This document shows, piece after piece, positions 17,241-30,200 of a stretch of DNA of 50,452 bases. The notes under the pieces are model-generated. The model was given only the letters and a program-made list of their open reading frames with translations, searched no databases and was not told the DNA's origin. Made by a program: the position numbers and the translations under genes. Position 1 is the first letter of the stretch. Each line of letters begins with the position of its first letter. This DNA comes from Actinomycetes bacterium (GTDB taxonomy: Bacteria; Actinomycetota; Thermoleophilia; Solirubrobacterales; 70-9). The stretch covers positions 1-50,452 of the forward strand of contig JAEZIQ010000162.1 in the NCBI GenBank assembly GCA_023436605.1, in the 5' to 3' direction.

Positions 17241-18367
17241 CCGGTCAGGCCCTCGCGGCTCTCAATGTCCTCGATCAGCGAAACGGCGTCGTCCTCGGAG
17301 CGGATCGAGTGGTCAGTGACCGAGCGCTGGCGTTCCTCCGGCAGCGAGTCGGTCTGAGTCGCGGTCGAGTACTTGAGCGAGTAGAGGTCGATCCCGAAAG
17401 GAAGTTCGTAGGGCAGGCCCCGGTAGAGCGCGACACGTCCGGCCGGGTCGGTGCCGAGGAACCAGGCCTGGCGGGTCGCGTAGAACAGTCCGCCGACCAG
17501 CAGGAGCAGGATCGCGCAGACCCCGAGTACACCGGCCACGACCTTGCCCCGGCGCTTCGGCTTCGCGGCAACCTCCTCGCCTCGCCGGGCGCGGCGGGCG
17601 GCTCCGGAACGAGCCAGAGTTGGATGCTCGTCCCGCGGCAGCGGGTTGACCGGGTCCTCGACCTGAAAGACGATCACGGTGATGTTGTCCCTGCCGCCGG
17701 CCCGGTTGGCCTCGTCGACCAGGGTGCGGGCAGCCGCGTCGAGCGTGGTCGCCCCCATCAGGATCTCGCGGATCTTCTCGTCGCCGATCATCGTGGTGAG
17801 ACCGTCGGAGCAGAGCAGGAAGATGTCGCCAGGCTCGGAGGGAATAGTGGCCAGGTCGGCCTGGACCTCGGGTTCGGGACCCAGTGCCCTGGTGATGATT
17901 GAGCGTTGGGGGTGATCCTCGGCCTGTTCCTCGGTGATCTGGCCGCGGCGGCGCATCTCCTCGACCAGCGAGTGATCCTTGGTCAGGCGCTGGATGATCC
18001 CGTCGCGCAGGCGATAGGCCCGCGAGTCACCGACATGGCCGATCACGACCCGTTCGCTGTCGGCGTCGACGACGGCCACGGTGATCGTGGTTCCCATCCC
18101 CGAGAGTGAGGCATCCGAGTGTGCCTGATCGTGGATGTTGCGGTTGGCGGTGGCGATGGTCCGCTCGATCGCCTCTTCCGGATTGCCCTGGGGCAGTCCA
18201 CCCTGGAAGGCCTGGATCGCGGTCAGTGAGGCGACCTCGCCGGCCTGGGCACCGCCCATGCCGTCGGCGACCACGAAGAGAGGTGCCCGGGCGAGGTAGG
18301 AATCCTCGTTCGCCTGGCGCTGGCGACCGACGTCGGTGCGTTCGGAGTGACCCGCAACCCTCAGCAT
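17237..18367 (-). CDS. pstP: PP2C-type Ser/Thr protein phosphatase PstP
   Basis: 376 residues. The catalytic domain (1 to about 235) has all PP2C metal-site motifs: RQANEDSY, VVADGMGG, GHVGDSRAYRLRDG, LLCSDGLTTM and GGRDNITVIV. A basic linker, a transmembrane segment (about 275-297) and a roughly 75-residue extracellular tail follow. It removes phosphates added by the operon's kinases. It overlaps the downstream SEDS gene by 4 bp and follows fhaB by about 20 bp, the conserved actinobacterial arrangement. Confidence 0.95.
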   Translation of the reverse strand: MLRVAGHSERTDVGRQRQANEDSYLARAPLFVVADGMGGAQAGEVASLTAIQAFQGGLPQGNPEEAIERTIATANRNIHDQAHSDASLSGMGTTITVAVVDADSERVVIGHVGDSRAYRLRDGIIQRLTKDHSLVEEMRRRGQITEEQAEDHPQRSIITRALGPEPEVQADLATIPSEPGDIFLLCSDGLTTMIGDEKIREILMGATTLDAAARTLVDEANRAGGRDNITVIVFQVEDPVNPLPRDEHPTLARSGAARRARRGEEVAAKPKRRGKVVAGVLGVCAILLLLVGGLFYATRQAWFLGTDPAGRVALYRGLPYELPFGIDLYSLKYSTATQTDSLPEERQRSVTDHSIRSEDDAVSLIEDIESREGLTG

Positions 18368-18386
18368 CGTGTTGTCCTTGAGCTAG

Positions 18387-18854
18387 TCATCGGCGATCCA
18401 GTTCGAACCTGAAAGCGGTGTCTCCGATCTCGATCATCGAGCCATCCCGGACTTCGGCGTCAGATGTAACCGCGCCGCCGTCGAGGAGGGTGCCGTTGGT
18501 CGAGTTCATGTCTTCAAGGAAGTATCGGTCACCGCGAGGGTAGAGCCTCGCGTGGAGGCCTGAGGCGTATCGGTCGGTGAATGAGATGTCCGCTTCACCG
18601 GAACGGCCCATGGTGACGCCCCCAAAGACATCGAAACGCGTGCCCGCCTCGAGCCCGCCGCCACGAACCACAACCAGCCAGGCGTCGTAGCCACCGGTCG
18701 GCACAGCCCCGATCGTGGCGTCGCTGGCATCGAAAGCGCCGCCCTGGTTCCGCTTCAGGTCCTTGCGGGCGCTGGAGGCGATCCAGAGCAGAAACAGGTA
18801 GAGGACAGCCAGAAATCCGAACTTGAGCGCGACTGAAATCGGTTCGTAATCCAA
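18387..18854 (-). CDS. fhaB: FHA domain membrane protein FhaB (FipA)
   Basis: 155 residues from a TTG start. One N-terminal transmembrane helix (about 8-28) is followed by a cytoplasmic FHA domain with the phosphothreonine-binding pattern GRSGEADI, SGLHARLY and NSTNGTLLDG. FHA domains read kinase-phosphorylated partners; in mycobacteria FhaB links to the division machinery. It lies 21 bp after fhaA and 19 bp before pstP. The start is set by the 'MDYEPISVALKFGFL' beginning, typical for the family. Confidence 0.9.
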   Translation of the reverse strand: MDYEPISVALKFGFLAVLYLFLLWIASSARKDLKRNQGGAFDASDATIGAVPTGGYDAWLVVVRGGGLEAGTRFDVFGGVTMGRSGEADISFTDRYASGLHARLYPRGDRYFLEDMNSTNGTLLDGGAVTSDAEVRDGSMIEIGDTAFRFELDRR

Positions 18855-18875
18855 TTGCGAGCCTGGCCTGGTTAC

Positions 18876-19646
18876 TTACCGTTCGATCCCGAAACGGAAG
18901 GTCGTGGTTCCAACAGTGACCTGATCGCCTTCGCGAAGCGGCGCCTCGGTCACCCGGCGTCCGTTCACCTTGACGCCGTTGGTCGATCCGAGATCGGCAA
19001 TCTCCCATTGGCCCGACGCATCCTGCCTGAGTTCCGCATGACGACGGGAAACGTTGGGGTCGCGAAGCACACATTCGGCGTCATCGGAGCGGCCAAGCAC
19101 GGCGCGCGGGCCGTCGAGCACGTAGCGCCGATCGTTGAGGTCGACCACCGCCCGGGTCAGGGTCGGCCGCTCCGGCGCGCGTTCGGTCGGGTCGGCGGCG
19201 GGCTGGGCCGGCGGTACCTTGTAGACCATGGTGTGGCCTTCGTCGGCCTGCTGGGGCAGCTCGCCCTCCCGGGCTGCCGGCTTGACCAGCCGGGCCTGGA
19301 TCCCGAACTCGCCCAGACGCAGGCGACTGTCGGTGTTGAAGTGCACCTCGGGCCGGGTCAGCAGGTCGTAGCCCTTGCGACGGGCATGTTCGAGCAGGTA
19401 GCCGGCGAGCTCCTGTTCGAGCGAGCGCTCGTAACCTTCGAGCTTGTCGCGGTCCTTCTCCGAGAGATGGACCGTGTACTCGTTCGGCACGTAAACCCTG
19501 GAGACGGAGGCGGTCTTGTGGGAATCCATCTCCTTGGCCAGCTTGCGGGCAAGCTCGACCGGCTGGACCTCGGAACTGAAGGCACGGCTGAAGACGCCTT
19601 CGACGAGGCCCTCGATTCGGGCTTCGAGGTTGCGGAAGACGCTCAT
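18876..19646 (-). CDS. fhaA: FHA and DUF3662 domain protein FhaA
   Basis: 256 residues. The N-terminal DUF3662 domain (about 1-115, beginning MSVFRNLEARIEGLVEG) is followed by a linker and a C-terminal FHA domain (about 170-256) with LGRSDDAEC, SRRHAEL and STNGVKVNGR. In mycobacteria the FhaA FHA domain binds the phosphorylated pseudokinase of MviN/MurJ and restrains late peptidoglycan steps. No murJ gene lies in this window. It is 24 bp downstream of the polytopic kinase gene and starts the conserved FHA-phosphatase-SEDS-PBP series. Confidence 0.94.
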   Translation of the reverse strand: MSVFRNLEARIEGLVEGVFSRAFSSEVQPVELARKLAKEMDSHKTASVSRVYVPNEYTVHLSEKDRDKLEGYERSLEQELAGYLLEHARRKGYDLLTRPEVHFNTDSRLRLGEFGIQARLVKPAAREGELPQQADEGHTMVYKVPPAQPAADPTERAPERPTLTRAVVDLNDRRYVLDGPRAVLGRSDDAECVLRDPNVSRRHAELRQDASGQWEIADLGSTNGVKVNGRRVTEAPLREGDQVTVGTTTFRFGIER

Positions 19647-19670
19647 CGCCGCGGGTCCTGAATCAGGCCA

Positions 19671-21227
19671 TTAGGCGTTGGGAACACGACTTGATCCTAC
19701 GGGAGCTACGGTCAACTGCTCATGGACCGTGCCTCCACTGCGCTGGCGGGTCCATCCGACGATCGCCCCGATCAACAGGGCGACCCCCGCCCAGACACCG
19801 GCCGAGAGCAGGAAGGAAGGTGAACTCACGACCGGGACGATCAGCCCGGTGACGGCCGTTGCCACGGAATCTTCCCAGCCTGCCTCTGCCTTCTCGATCT
19901 TGCCGAAGAGCAGCGTCCGCCCCGTGATCGACTCCGCGAAAGCGGTGAAACAGAGTCCGGTCACGGCGACCACCACCCGGTCTCTCCAATCGCTCGCGAG
20001 AGCAGCGAGCAGGGGCAGAAACGGCGCCATACCGAGGGTGCCGAGCAGCGGACCGATCGCCGCCAGGGCGAGGGGCCTGCCGGAGCCACGGATCATCAAG
20101 GCCGGCGGGACCGAAACCAGGAGCACCAGCAGCCCGGCACCTGGCATCGAGGCGACCACGCCGAGCCATACCGCCATCAGGATCCCGGCCGCGAGGAATC
20201 CGGTCTTCGGACGGAGCAGGGTGAGCAGCGCGGAGACGATGGTCAGGACTCCGACCGAGGCGGCGTCGGCCGCACCGCTGACAATCAGTCCGGTGGCGAC
20301 CATGCCGCAGACCGCGGCGGCGCAGGCGATTCGTCCAAGATCAAACCCGCCGTCGGCAAAGGAGGTGAGGTTGTTGGTCCGACGAGACTCGCCGGGTACG
20401 GTTCGGTCGAGATCGGGCAGAGCTTCTTCCAGAGCGGGACCGAGATCGGCGATTGCGGGCCGGTAGCCGGGTTCCCGGTCGAGACAGGCGTCGATGACGT
20501 CGGTCAGCCCGGCCGGGAGGTCCGGACGCAGGTCGGCCAGCAGCGGCAGATCGCGGTCGATCGCCCGCAGGGTCTGACTCGGGGTTGACTTGCGACGGGG
20601 GTTCTCACCGGTCCAGGCCTCGAAGAGAGTCAGGGCGAGCGAGTAGACGTCGCCGGCCGGGGTCACCGGGTTGCCTTCGGCGGCCTCCGGTGACATGTAG
20701 GCGAGAGTCCCGAGGACATCCCCGGTGTTGGTCAGATCATCGCCGTCGGTCAGCCGGGCGACGCCGAAATCCATCAGCTTGGCACCACCGCGGCCGTTCG
20801 GCACGATCAGGTTGGCTGGTTTGATGTCCCGGTGGATCACTTCGCGGGAATGCGCGTGATCGAGCGCTTCACAGATGTCGATTCCGATCTCGGCCACCTC
20901 CCGGTCGCTGAGCAGGTCCTGGTCGATCAGTTCACGCACGGTTTCCCCGTCAACCAGTTCTGAAACCAGATAGGCGCGACCGCCTTCCCGGCCGAACTCG
21001 TGGTGGGCGAACTCGTAGAGAGTGACGATCCCGGTGTGGTTGAGCCGGGCTGCAGCTTTTGCCTCGCGCTGGATCCGGGGCCCGGACTCGGGTTGGGTCT
21101 CGATCACTTTGACTGCGACCTGCCGCTCGAGACGCCGGTCCCAGGCCCTGTAGACGGTGCCGAAGCCTCCGGCGCCCAGCCGGTCACCCATCTCGAAGCG
21201 GTTCAGAACGATGGTTCCATTCATCAC
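19671..21227 (-). CDS. Ser/Thr protein kinase with polytopic membrane domain
   Basis: 518 residues from GTG 21227; ATG 21224 is the next codon and equally likely. The kinase domain (about 1-270) is complete: GAGGFGTVYRA, Lys 40, HRDIKPAN (Asp 134), DFG (Asp 153) and SPEAAEG. The C-terminal half is unusual, with roughly seven or eight hydrophobic segments from about 300 to 490 and no PASTA or other ectodomain, ending in a short polar tail. It occupies a pknA-like place at the head of the fhaA-pknB operon. The membrane part could sense membrane state or bind an envelope partner; I do not recognise its family. Confidence 0.88.
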   Translation of the reverse strand: MMNGTIVLNRFEMGDRLGAGGFGTVYRAWDRRLERQVAVKVIETQPESGPRIQREAKAAARLNHTGIVTLYEFAHHEFGREGGRAYLVSELVDGETVRELIDQDLLSDREVAEIGIDICEALDHAHSREVIHRDIKPANLIVPNGRGGAKLMDFGVARLTDGDDLTNTGDVLGTLAYMSPEAAEGNPVTPAGDVYSLALTLFEAWTGENPRRKSTPSQTLRAIDRDLPLLADLRPDLPAGLTDVIDACLDREPGYRPAIADLGPALEEALPDLDRTVPGESRRTNNLTSFADGGFDLGRIACAAAVCGMVATGLIVSGAADAASVGVLTIVSALLTLLRPKTGFLAAGILMAVWLGVVASMPGAGLLVLLVSVPPALMIRGSGRPLALAAIGPLLGTLGMAPFLPLLAALASDWRDRVVVAVTGLCFTAFAESITGRTLLFGKIEKAEAGWEDSVATAVTGLIVPVVSSPSFLLSAGVWAGVALLIGAIVGWTRQRSGGTVHEQLTVAPVGSSRVPNA

Positions 21228-21356
21228 TCAGCACTTTTCGGCACGGACCTCCTGGTCCCTGCGAAGGCAAAGACCCTGCAAACGGAGCGCCGGTGGGCGG
21301 TTTTCGAGGGAAGGGAATAGATTGGCCGTGCCGAAAGTCGTTCGGCAGGTGGACTT
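21228..21356. promoter_or_regulatory. Divergent promoter region with repeated TTCGGCA half-sites
   Basis: It lies between the polytopic kinase gene (minus) and the CARDB gene (plus). Half-sites are TTCGGCA at 21237-21243, TGCCGAA at 21329-21335 and TTCGGCA at 21341-21347. The last two form a palindrome with 7-bp arms and a 5-nt spacer. A longer inverted repeat (21233-21246 with 21326-21338) spans the region. A TAGATT at 21318-21323 could be the rightward -10, and AGGTGG at 21347-21352 is the ribosome site for the TTG at 21357. Confidence 0.5.
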
Positions 21357-22580
21357 TTGGAGTTTTCCAACCCTTACAACTCAGACGACCGCGAGAACGA
21401 TCCTTTCGTTGACGGTCCCGATGACGAACCCTTGACCTTCGAGACGGATCCCGATCCGGCGCTCGACGACCCCGGGTTCGATGATCCGCCCCCGCCTCCG
21501 CGTCGCGGCGGCGGTTCCCGAGGCGGTTCGCGTGGTCCTCGCCGTCCCTCGCGAACTCGCGGTGGGGGATCCGGCGGTGACAAGCAACAGCTGATGGTCC
21601 GGCGTGCCCTGGCTCTCGGAGCCGGGCTGCTGGTCTTGATCCTGCTGGTCTTCGGTGCCAAGGGCTGCCTCGACGCCCGCAAGAACCGTGGACTCGAGGA
21701 TTACGCGAATAACGTGACCCAGATCGTCAACGAGACCAACGCGCTCGGCAAGTCGTTCTTTGGTCGCCTTTCCGACCCGGGTCAGCTATCGGTGACCGAG
21801 TTCACCAGTGAGATTCAGTCCGATCGCTCCGCCATGGATGGTTTCCTCAGCCGGGTCGAGAAGCTCGATACCCCGGGTGACATGAGTGCCGCCCAGGACT
21901 CGGTCACCCTCGTCTACCAGCTGCGTTCCGGCGCGATGAACATCATCGCCGACTCGATGAGCACCGCGCTCGGGGATGAAGGTGCCGACCGGGCCAGGCG
22001 CCAGATTGCCGCCCAGATGGAAGTCCTCAGCGCCGCCGATGTCCTTTACAACCGGGTCACCAGGCACCAGATCGACAACACGATCGCCTCCAACGGCGCC
22101 AACTCCCCGCCGCTGCCCCGCAGCACCTTTCTCGATAACCCGGGTGAGTGGATCACCGTCGAGGCGATCGACGACGCGCTCGGCGGACTTGACGGGGGGA
22201 CCAGCACCGCGGATCCCGAGGATGGCCTGAGTCACGGCACCGGGATCGATCCCGCTTCCTCGGTCACGATCGGCGGCACGGCCCTCAGTCCGGACACGAC
22301 CACCACGCTTCCGGCGGGTACCGACCCGACGGTCGAGGTGACCGTGATGAACCAGGGTGAGGCAACGGAAAACGATGTGACCGTTTCGGTTTCGGTCGAT
22401 GGCGGTAGCGGCCTCGAAGCGTCGATTCCGGAGATCGCGGCTGGATCCACCGGCACCGCGTCGATTCCCCTCACGCCCGCCCCGTCCGGCGAGGTGACCA
22501 TCGAAGTGTCGGTCGAGGCGGTTCCGGGCGAGTCGATCACGACCAACAACGAGGCGTCCTACACCGTCAACTTCGGGTAG
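21357..22580 (+). CDS. Membrane-anchored CARDB-domain protein, function unknown
   Basis: 407 residues from a TTG supported by AGGTGG five bases upstream. The N-terminal 80 residues are acidic, then Pro/Gly/Arg-rich (probably disordered, cytoplasmic). A transmembrane helix at about 83-103 follows, then a helical extracellular region (about 110-260). The C-terminal beta-rich domain, with TVEVTVMNQGEATENDVTVSV and a final ITTNNEASYTV, matches CARDB adhesion-type folds. It is divergent from the kinase/division operon and shares a palindromic promoter region with it, so co-regulation is possible. It is 7 bp upstream of pheA, but a functional link to phenylalanine synthesis is unlikely. Confidence 0.75.
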   Translation: MEFSNPYNSDDRENDPFVDGPDDEPLTFETDPDPALDDPGFDDPPPPPRRGGGSRGGSRGPRRPSRTRGGGSGGDKQQLMVRRALALGAGLLVLILLVFGAKGCLDARKNRGLEDYANNVTQIVNETNALGKSFFGRLSDPGQLSVTEFTSEIQSDRSAMDGFLSRVEKLDTPGDMSAAQDSVTLVYQLRSGAMNIIADSMSTALGDEGADRARRQIAAQMEVLSAADVLYNRVTRHQIDNTIASNGANSPPLPRSTFLDNPGEWITVEAIDDALGGLDGGTSTADPEDGLSHGTGIDPASSVTIGGTALSPDTTTTLPAGTDPTVEVTVMNQGEATENDVTVSVSVDGGSGLEASIPEIAAGSTGTASIPLTPAPSGEVTIEVSVEAVPGESITTNNEASYTVNFG

Positions 22581-22587
22581 GTCGACC

Positions 22588-23451
22588 TTGCGCGTCGCCT
22601 ACCTTGGCCCGGCCGGCACCTTCAGCGAGGATGCGCTGGAGGTCAGCCGTTTTGCCGCGGATTCATTCGAACCACTGATCACCGAGACAATTCCGGCCGC
22701 GATCGAGGCGGTGGCTTCAGGCGAAGCCGATCGGGCTCTGGTGCCGGTCGAGAATTCGATCGAAGGATCGGTGCGGCCCACACTCGACTCGCTGATCGAA
22801 CAGGCGGACCGGGTACGGATCGTCGGCGAGTTCGACCACGAGATCCGTTCTGCGCTGATCGTCCGTCCGGGAACCGGCCTGAAACAGATCGAGGTCGTGA
22901 TTTCCCACCCGCAACCGCTCGCCCAGTGTGCGCGCTTCCTGCGGACCGATCTCGGCCAGGCCTCGATGCGGGTCGCGTCGCGCACCAGTGCCGCGGTGCG
23001 GGAAGTGGCGGCGAGCGATGAACCCTGGGCCGCCCTCGGCCCGGCCCGCGCCGCGAAGCTTTACGACTGCGAGGTCCTGCGCGAAGGAATCGAGGACGAA
23101 CCAGGCAACGTGACCCGTTTCCTCTGGCTCGCCCCTCGTTCAGGTGAAGACGACTCGGTCCCGACCGACCTGGTGGCCGGCGACCAGTCCGGGAAGTGGA
23201 AGACCAGCCTTGCTTTCGCCGAACTGGGAGCCGATCATCCCGGCGCCCTGGTCGAGGCCCTCCACGAGTTCTCGAACCGTGAAGTGAATCTGGTCCGGAT
23301 CGAGTCCCGGCCGATGCGGCGCGAACTGGGCCGCTACCGCTTCTTCATCGACATCGAAGGCCGCGAGGACACCGACGAAGTCGCGGCCGCAATCGCCGGT
23401 CTGAGGTCAAAGGCGGAGTGGGTCCGCGTCCTCGGCTCCTATCCGAGCTGA
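22588..23451 (+). CDS. pheA: Prephenate dehydratase
   Basis: 287 residues from TTG. It converts prephenate to phenylpyruvate for phenylalanine synthesis. The N-terminal part has YLGPAGTFSEDAL, VPVENSIEGSV and the catalytic-region motif GNVTRFLWLA. The C-terminal ACT domain (from about 207) contains LVRIESRPMRRELGRYRFFID, with the ESRP motif that binds phenylalanine for feedback inhibition. It is a stand-alone dehydratase without a chorismate mutase domain, as usual in Gram-positive lineages. Transcription converges on gyrA, with a strong hairpin between them. Confidence 0.95.
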   Translation: MRVAYLGPAGTFSEDALEVSRFAADSFEPLITETIPAAIEAVASGEADRALVPVENSIEGSVRPTLDSLIEQADRVRIVGEFDHEIRSALIVRPGTGLKQIEVVISHPQPLAQCARFLRTDLGQASMRVASRTSAAVREVAASDEPWAALGPARAAKLYDCEVLREGIEDEPGNVTRFLWLAPRSGEDDSVPTDLVAGDQSGKWKTSLAFAELGADHPGALVEALHEFSNREVNLVRIESRPMRRELGRYRFFIDIEGREDTDEVAAAIAGLRSKAEWVRVLGSYPS

Positions 23452-23475
23452 GCGCGGTCGGCCAAGCGTCGAGAC

Positions 23476-23508
23476 CCGACTTTCTGCCGGTATACGGCGG
23501 AAAGTCGG
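23476..23508. terminator. Bidirectional terminator hairpin between pheA and gyrA
   Basis: Arms CCGACTTTC (23476-23484) and GAAAGTCGG (23500-23508), extended by GCCG/CGGC, close on a 5-nt loop GTATA. It lies between convergent genes and probably stops both transcripts, although T tracts are weak on both sides. Confidence 0.75.
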
Positions 23509-23542
23509 ATCTCTATGTCTGAAGCCGGGGTGCTCCGGCCGA

Positions 23543-26164
<2,622 letters not shown>

Positions 26165-26197
26165 CAGGCAGGTGCTCCGTTCGTGTTCAGGACGGGA

Positions 26198-28609
<2,412 letters not shown>

Positions 28610-28805
28610 CTAATACCTTTCCGAATACTGTTCGGCGGCCGCCGCCAGAGCTGGCTCTCCTGTGGATAAGTAGAGCCCGGACGGTCCCGCGAGTCAGGTC
28701 TCCATAATACCAAGCCCGGTCGGATAAACCCGCTTGGCAGAGCCTAAAAACCCCTGCAAAACTCAAGTTTTTACAGAGATGTCACGGAACTGTTGCACGG
28801 CAGGG
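28610..28805. promoter_or_regulatory. gyrB upstream region with a perfect DnaA box
   Basis: This 196-bp gap contains TGTGGATAA at 28661-28669, an exact DnaA-box match on the complementary strand. A TATTAT -10 candidate for gyrB lies at 28704-28709 (minus). An AT-richer stretch at 28743-28780 has AAAAAC/GTTTTT pairing that could terminate the recF-DUF721 transcript. One box alone suggests DnaA control of gyrB more than an origin. Confidence 0.5.
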
Positions 28806-29114
28806 TCAGCCTGAGGTGCGAAATCGCAGTTTTTCGGGCGCCGACTCCCCCAGGCGCTCCTGAAGTCGGGCCTTGATTCGAGGGCCCATCAGCTCCAGTT
28901 CCTGGGCCCACACGGCGCTCGAACAGTCGACGGTAACGAGGCCCTCCCGTTCCTCGGCTACGTCGGTCACCGCGGCGATCCGTTCCCCCACGACTTCGTC
29001 CCAGACCCCCTGTACGGCCGCCAGGGGAGTCTCGGGCTGAACCTGGAGGCGGAACTCGCCCAGGAGGTCCCCCAGGGGTTTCGGATCCGGACTTTTTCCG
29101 CGATTGTCCCTCAC
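28806..29114 (-). CDS. DUF721/DciA-like protein
   Basis: 102 residues. It contains the DUF721 pattern: LAAVQGVWDEVVGERIAAVTD, then LVTVDCSSAVWAQELELMGPRI and a final EKLRFRTSG. DUF721 proteins are related to DciA, the replicative-helicase operator used by most bacteria that lack DnaC/DnaI loaders. The start overlaps the recF stop by 4 bp, and the gene lies between recF and gyrB, the standard actinobacterial place. A helicase-loading role is inferred from the family. Confidence 0.87.
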   Translation of the reverse strand: MRDNRGKSPDPKPLGDLLGEFRLQVQPETPLAAVQGVWDEVVGERIAAVTDVAEEREGLVTVDCSSAVWAQELELMGPRIKARLQERLGESAPEKLRFRTSG

Positions 29115-30196
29115 TCAGACTCCCGCTCGGTCAGATCTGCGATAGCCACCCTGGTGATCGCCTCACGGTCCGGGATCAGCTCACCCTCCGCGGCTGTGAT
29201 CACGCTCTGGCCACCTGCCAGCAGACGATCGACGAGACGCTCGCGTCGACGTTCGTCGAGTTCGCTCATCACGTCGTCAAGCAGCATCAAGGGAGCCGAG
29301 CCGCCAGCCTCGAGCAGGGAAGCCCGCTCGGCGAAGAGCAGAGCGAGGAGTCCCATTCGCTGCTGACCCTGCGATCCGAATCGCCGCAGCTGACGTCCGT
29401 CTAGTTCGAGCCGGAGCTCGTCGTGGTGTGGTCCCCAGCTCGTCCGTCCCAGCCGGAGGTCGTTGTCAAGTTTCTCTTCGAGTCCGGTCAGAATCTCATC
29501 GGCTGTGATGCCGGAACCGGGGCGGTACTCGAGGCTCTTCGGTCCTTCCAGGCCCAGCTCTTCTGCCGCCTCGACCCAGCGTGCCGCAAGTTCTGCGACC
29601 GCCTCCTGGCGGCTGCGGGCCAGAGCGGAGCCAGCTTCCGCGAACTGCGAATTCCACGTGGATAGTTGAGATGGTTCCGCTTGACCATTGGCTATACGAG
29701 CTATCAGGGCATTCCGCTGGGCGAGAATCCGACCGAAAGCGGAGCGCACCCCGGCCCGGCTGGGCCACCTCGCAGCGACGAATGCGTCCACGTGGGCACG
29801 ACGGCCCGCCGGCGGACCCTTGACGAGTTCCAGGCGATCGGGGGAGAACACCGTGACCATCGGCCGGTGGAGGACCGCTTCGGACTGCTCGATCCTGGCC
29901 CCGTCCATGGTGAAGCGGTTTCCCTCAGACCGGGAAGCGGAAGCCATGAAGGTGTGGTCCACCGCGCCCCCCGAAACCGTCACCTTGCAGCGGGCGTAGG
30001 AAGACCCGAACGGAATCAGATCCCTGCGGTCCGAGGTCCGGAAGGATCGGGAGGTAAGGCCGAAGTAGATCGACTCGACCAGGTTGGTCTTGCCCGCTCC
30101 GTTCGGACCGATGATCACGGTCAGGCCCGGATCGGGTTCGAATCTGACCCCGGTCAGGGACCGCACCCGGTCCGCTTCGACCCGGGCAACGATCAC
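29111..30196 (-). CDS. recF: DNA replication and repair protein RecF
   Basis: 361 residues from GTG. It is an SMC-like ATPase that loads RecA at single-strand gaps with RecO and RecR. Motifs: Walker A IGPNGAGKTNLVE (about 28-40), the signature region around GRQLRRFGSQGQQR, and Walker B LMLLDDVMSELDERRRE. It starts 4 bp after the dnaN stop and overlaps the DUF721 gene by 4 bp, giving a tight dnaN-recF-DUF721 operon. Confidence 0.97.
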   Translation of the reverse strand: MIVARVEADRVRSLTGVRFEPDPGLTVIIGPNGAGKTNLVESIYFGLTSRSFRTSDRRDLIPFGSSYARCKVTVSGGAVDHTFMASASRSEGNRFTMDGARIEQSEAVLHRPMVTVFSPDRLELVKGPPAGRRAHVDAFVAARWPSRAGVRSAFGRILAQRNALIARIANGQAEPSQLSTWNSQFAEAGSALARSRQEAVAELAARWVEAAEELGLEGPKSLEYRPGSGITADEILTGLEEKLDNDLRLGRTSWGPHHDELRLELDGRQLRRFGSQGQQRMGLLALLFAERASLLEAGGSAPLMLLDDVMSELDERRRERLVDRLLAGGQSVITAAEGELIPDREAITRVAIADLTERESE

Positions 30197-30200
30197 TTGA

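Noticed and set aside
29653..29662. TCCACGTGGA palindrome in recF considered as parS
   Set aside because: A symmetric 10-mer around CACGTG, but the outer positions do not match GTTT/AAAC.
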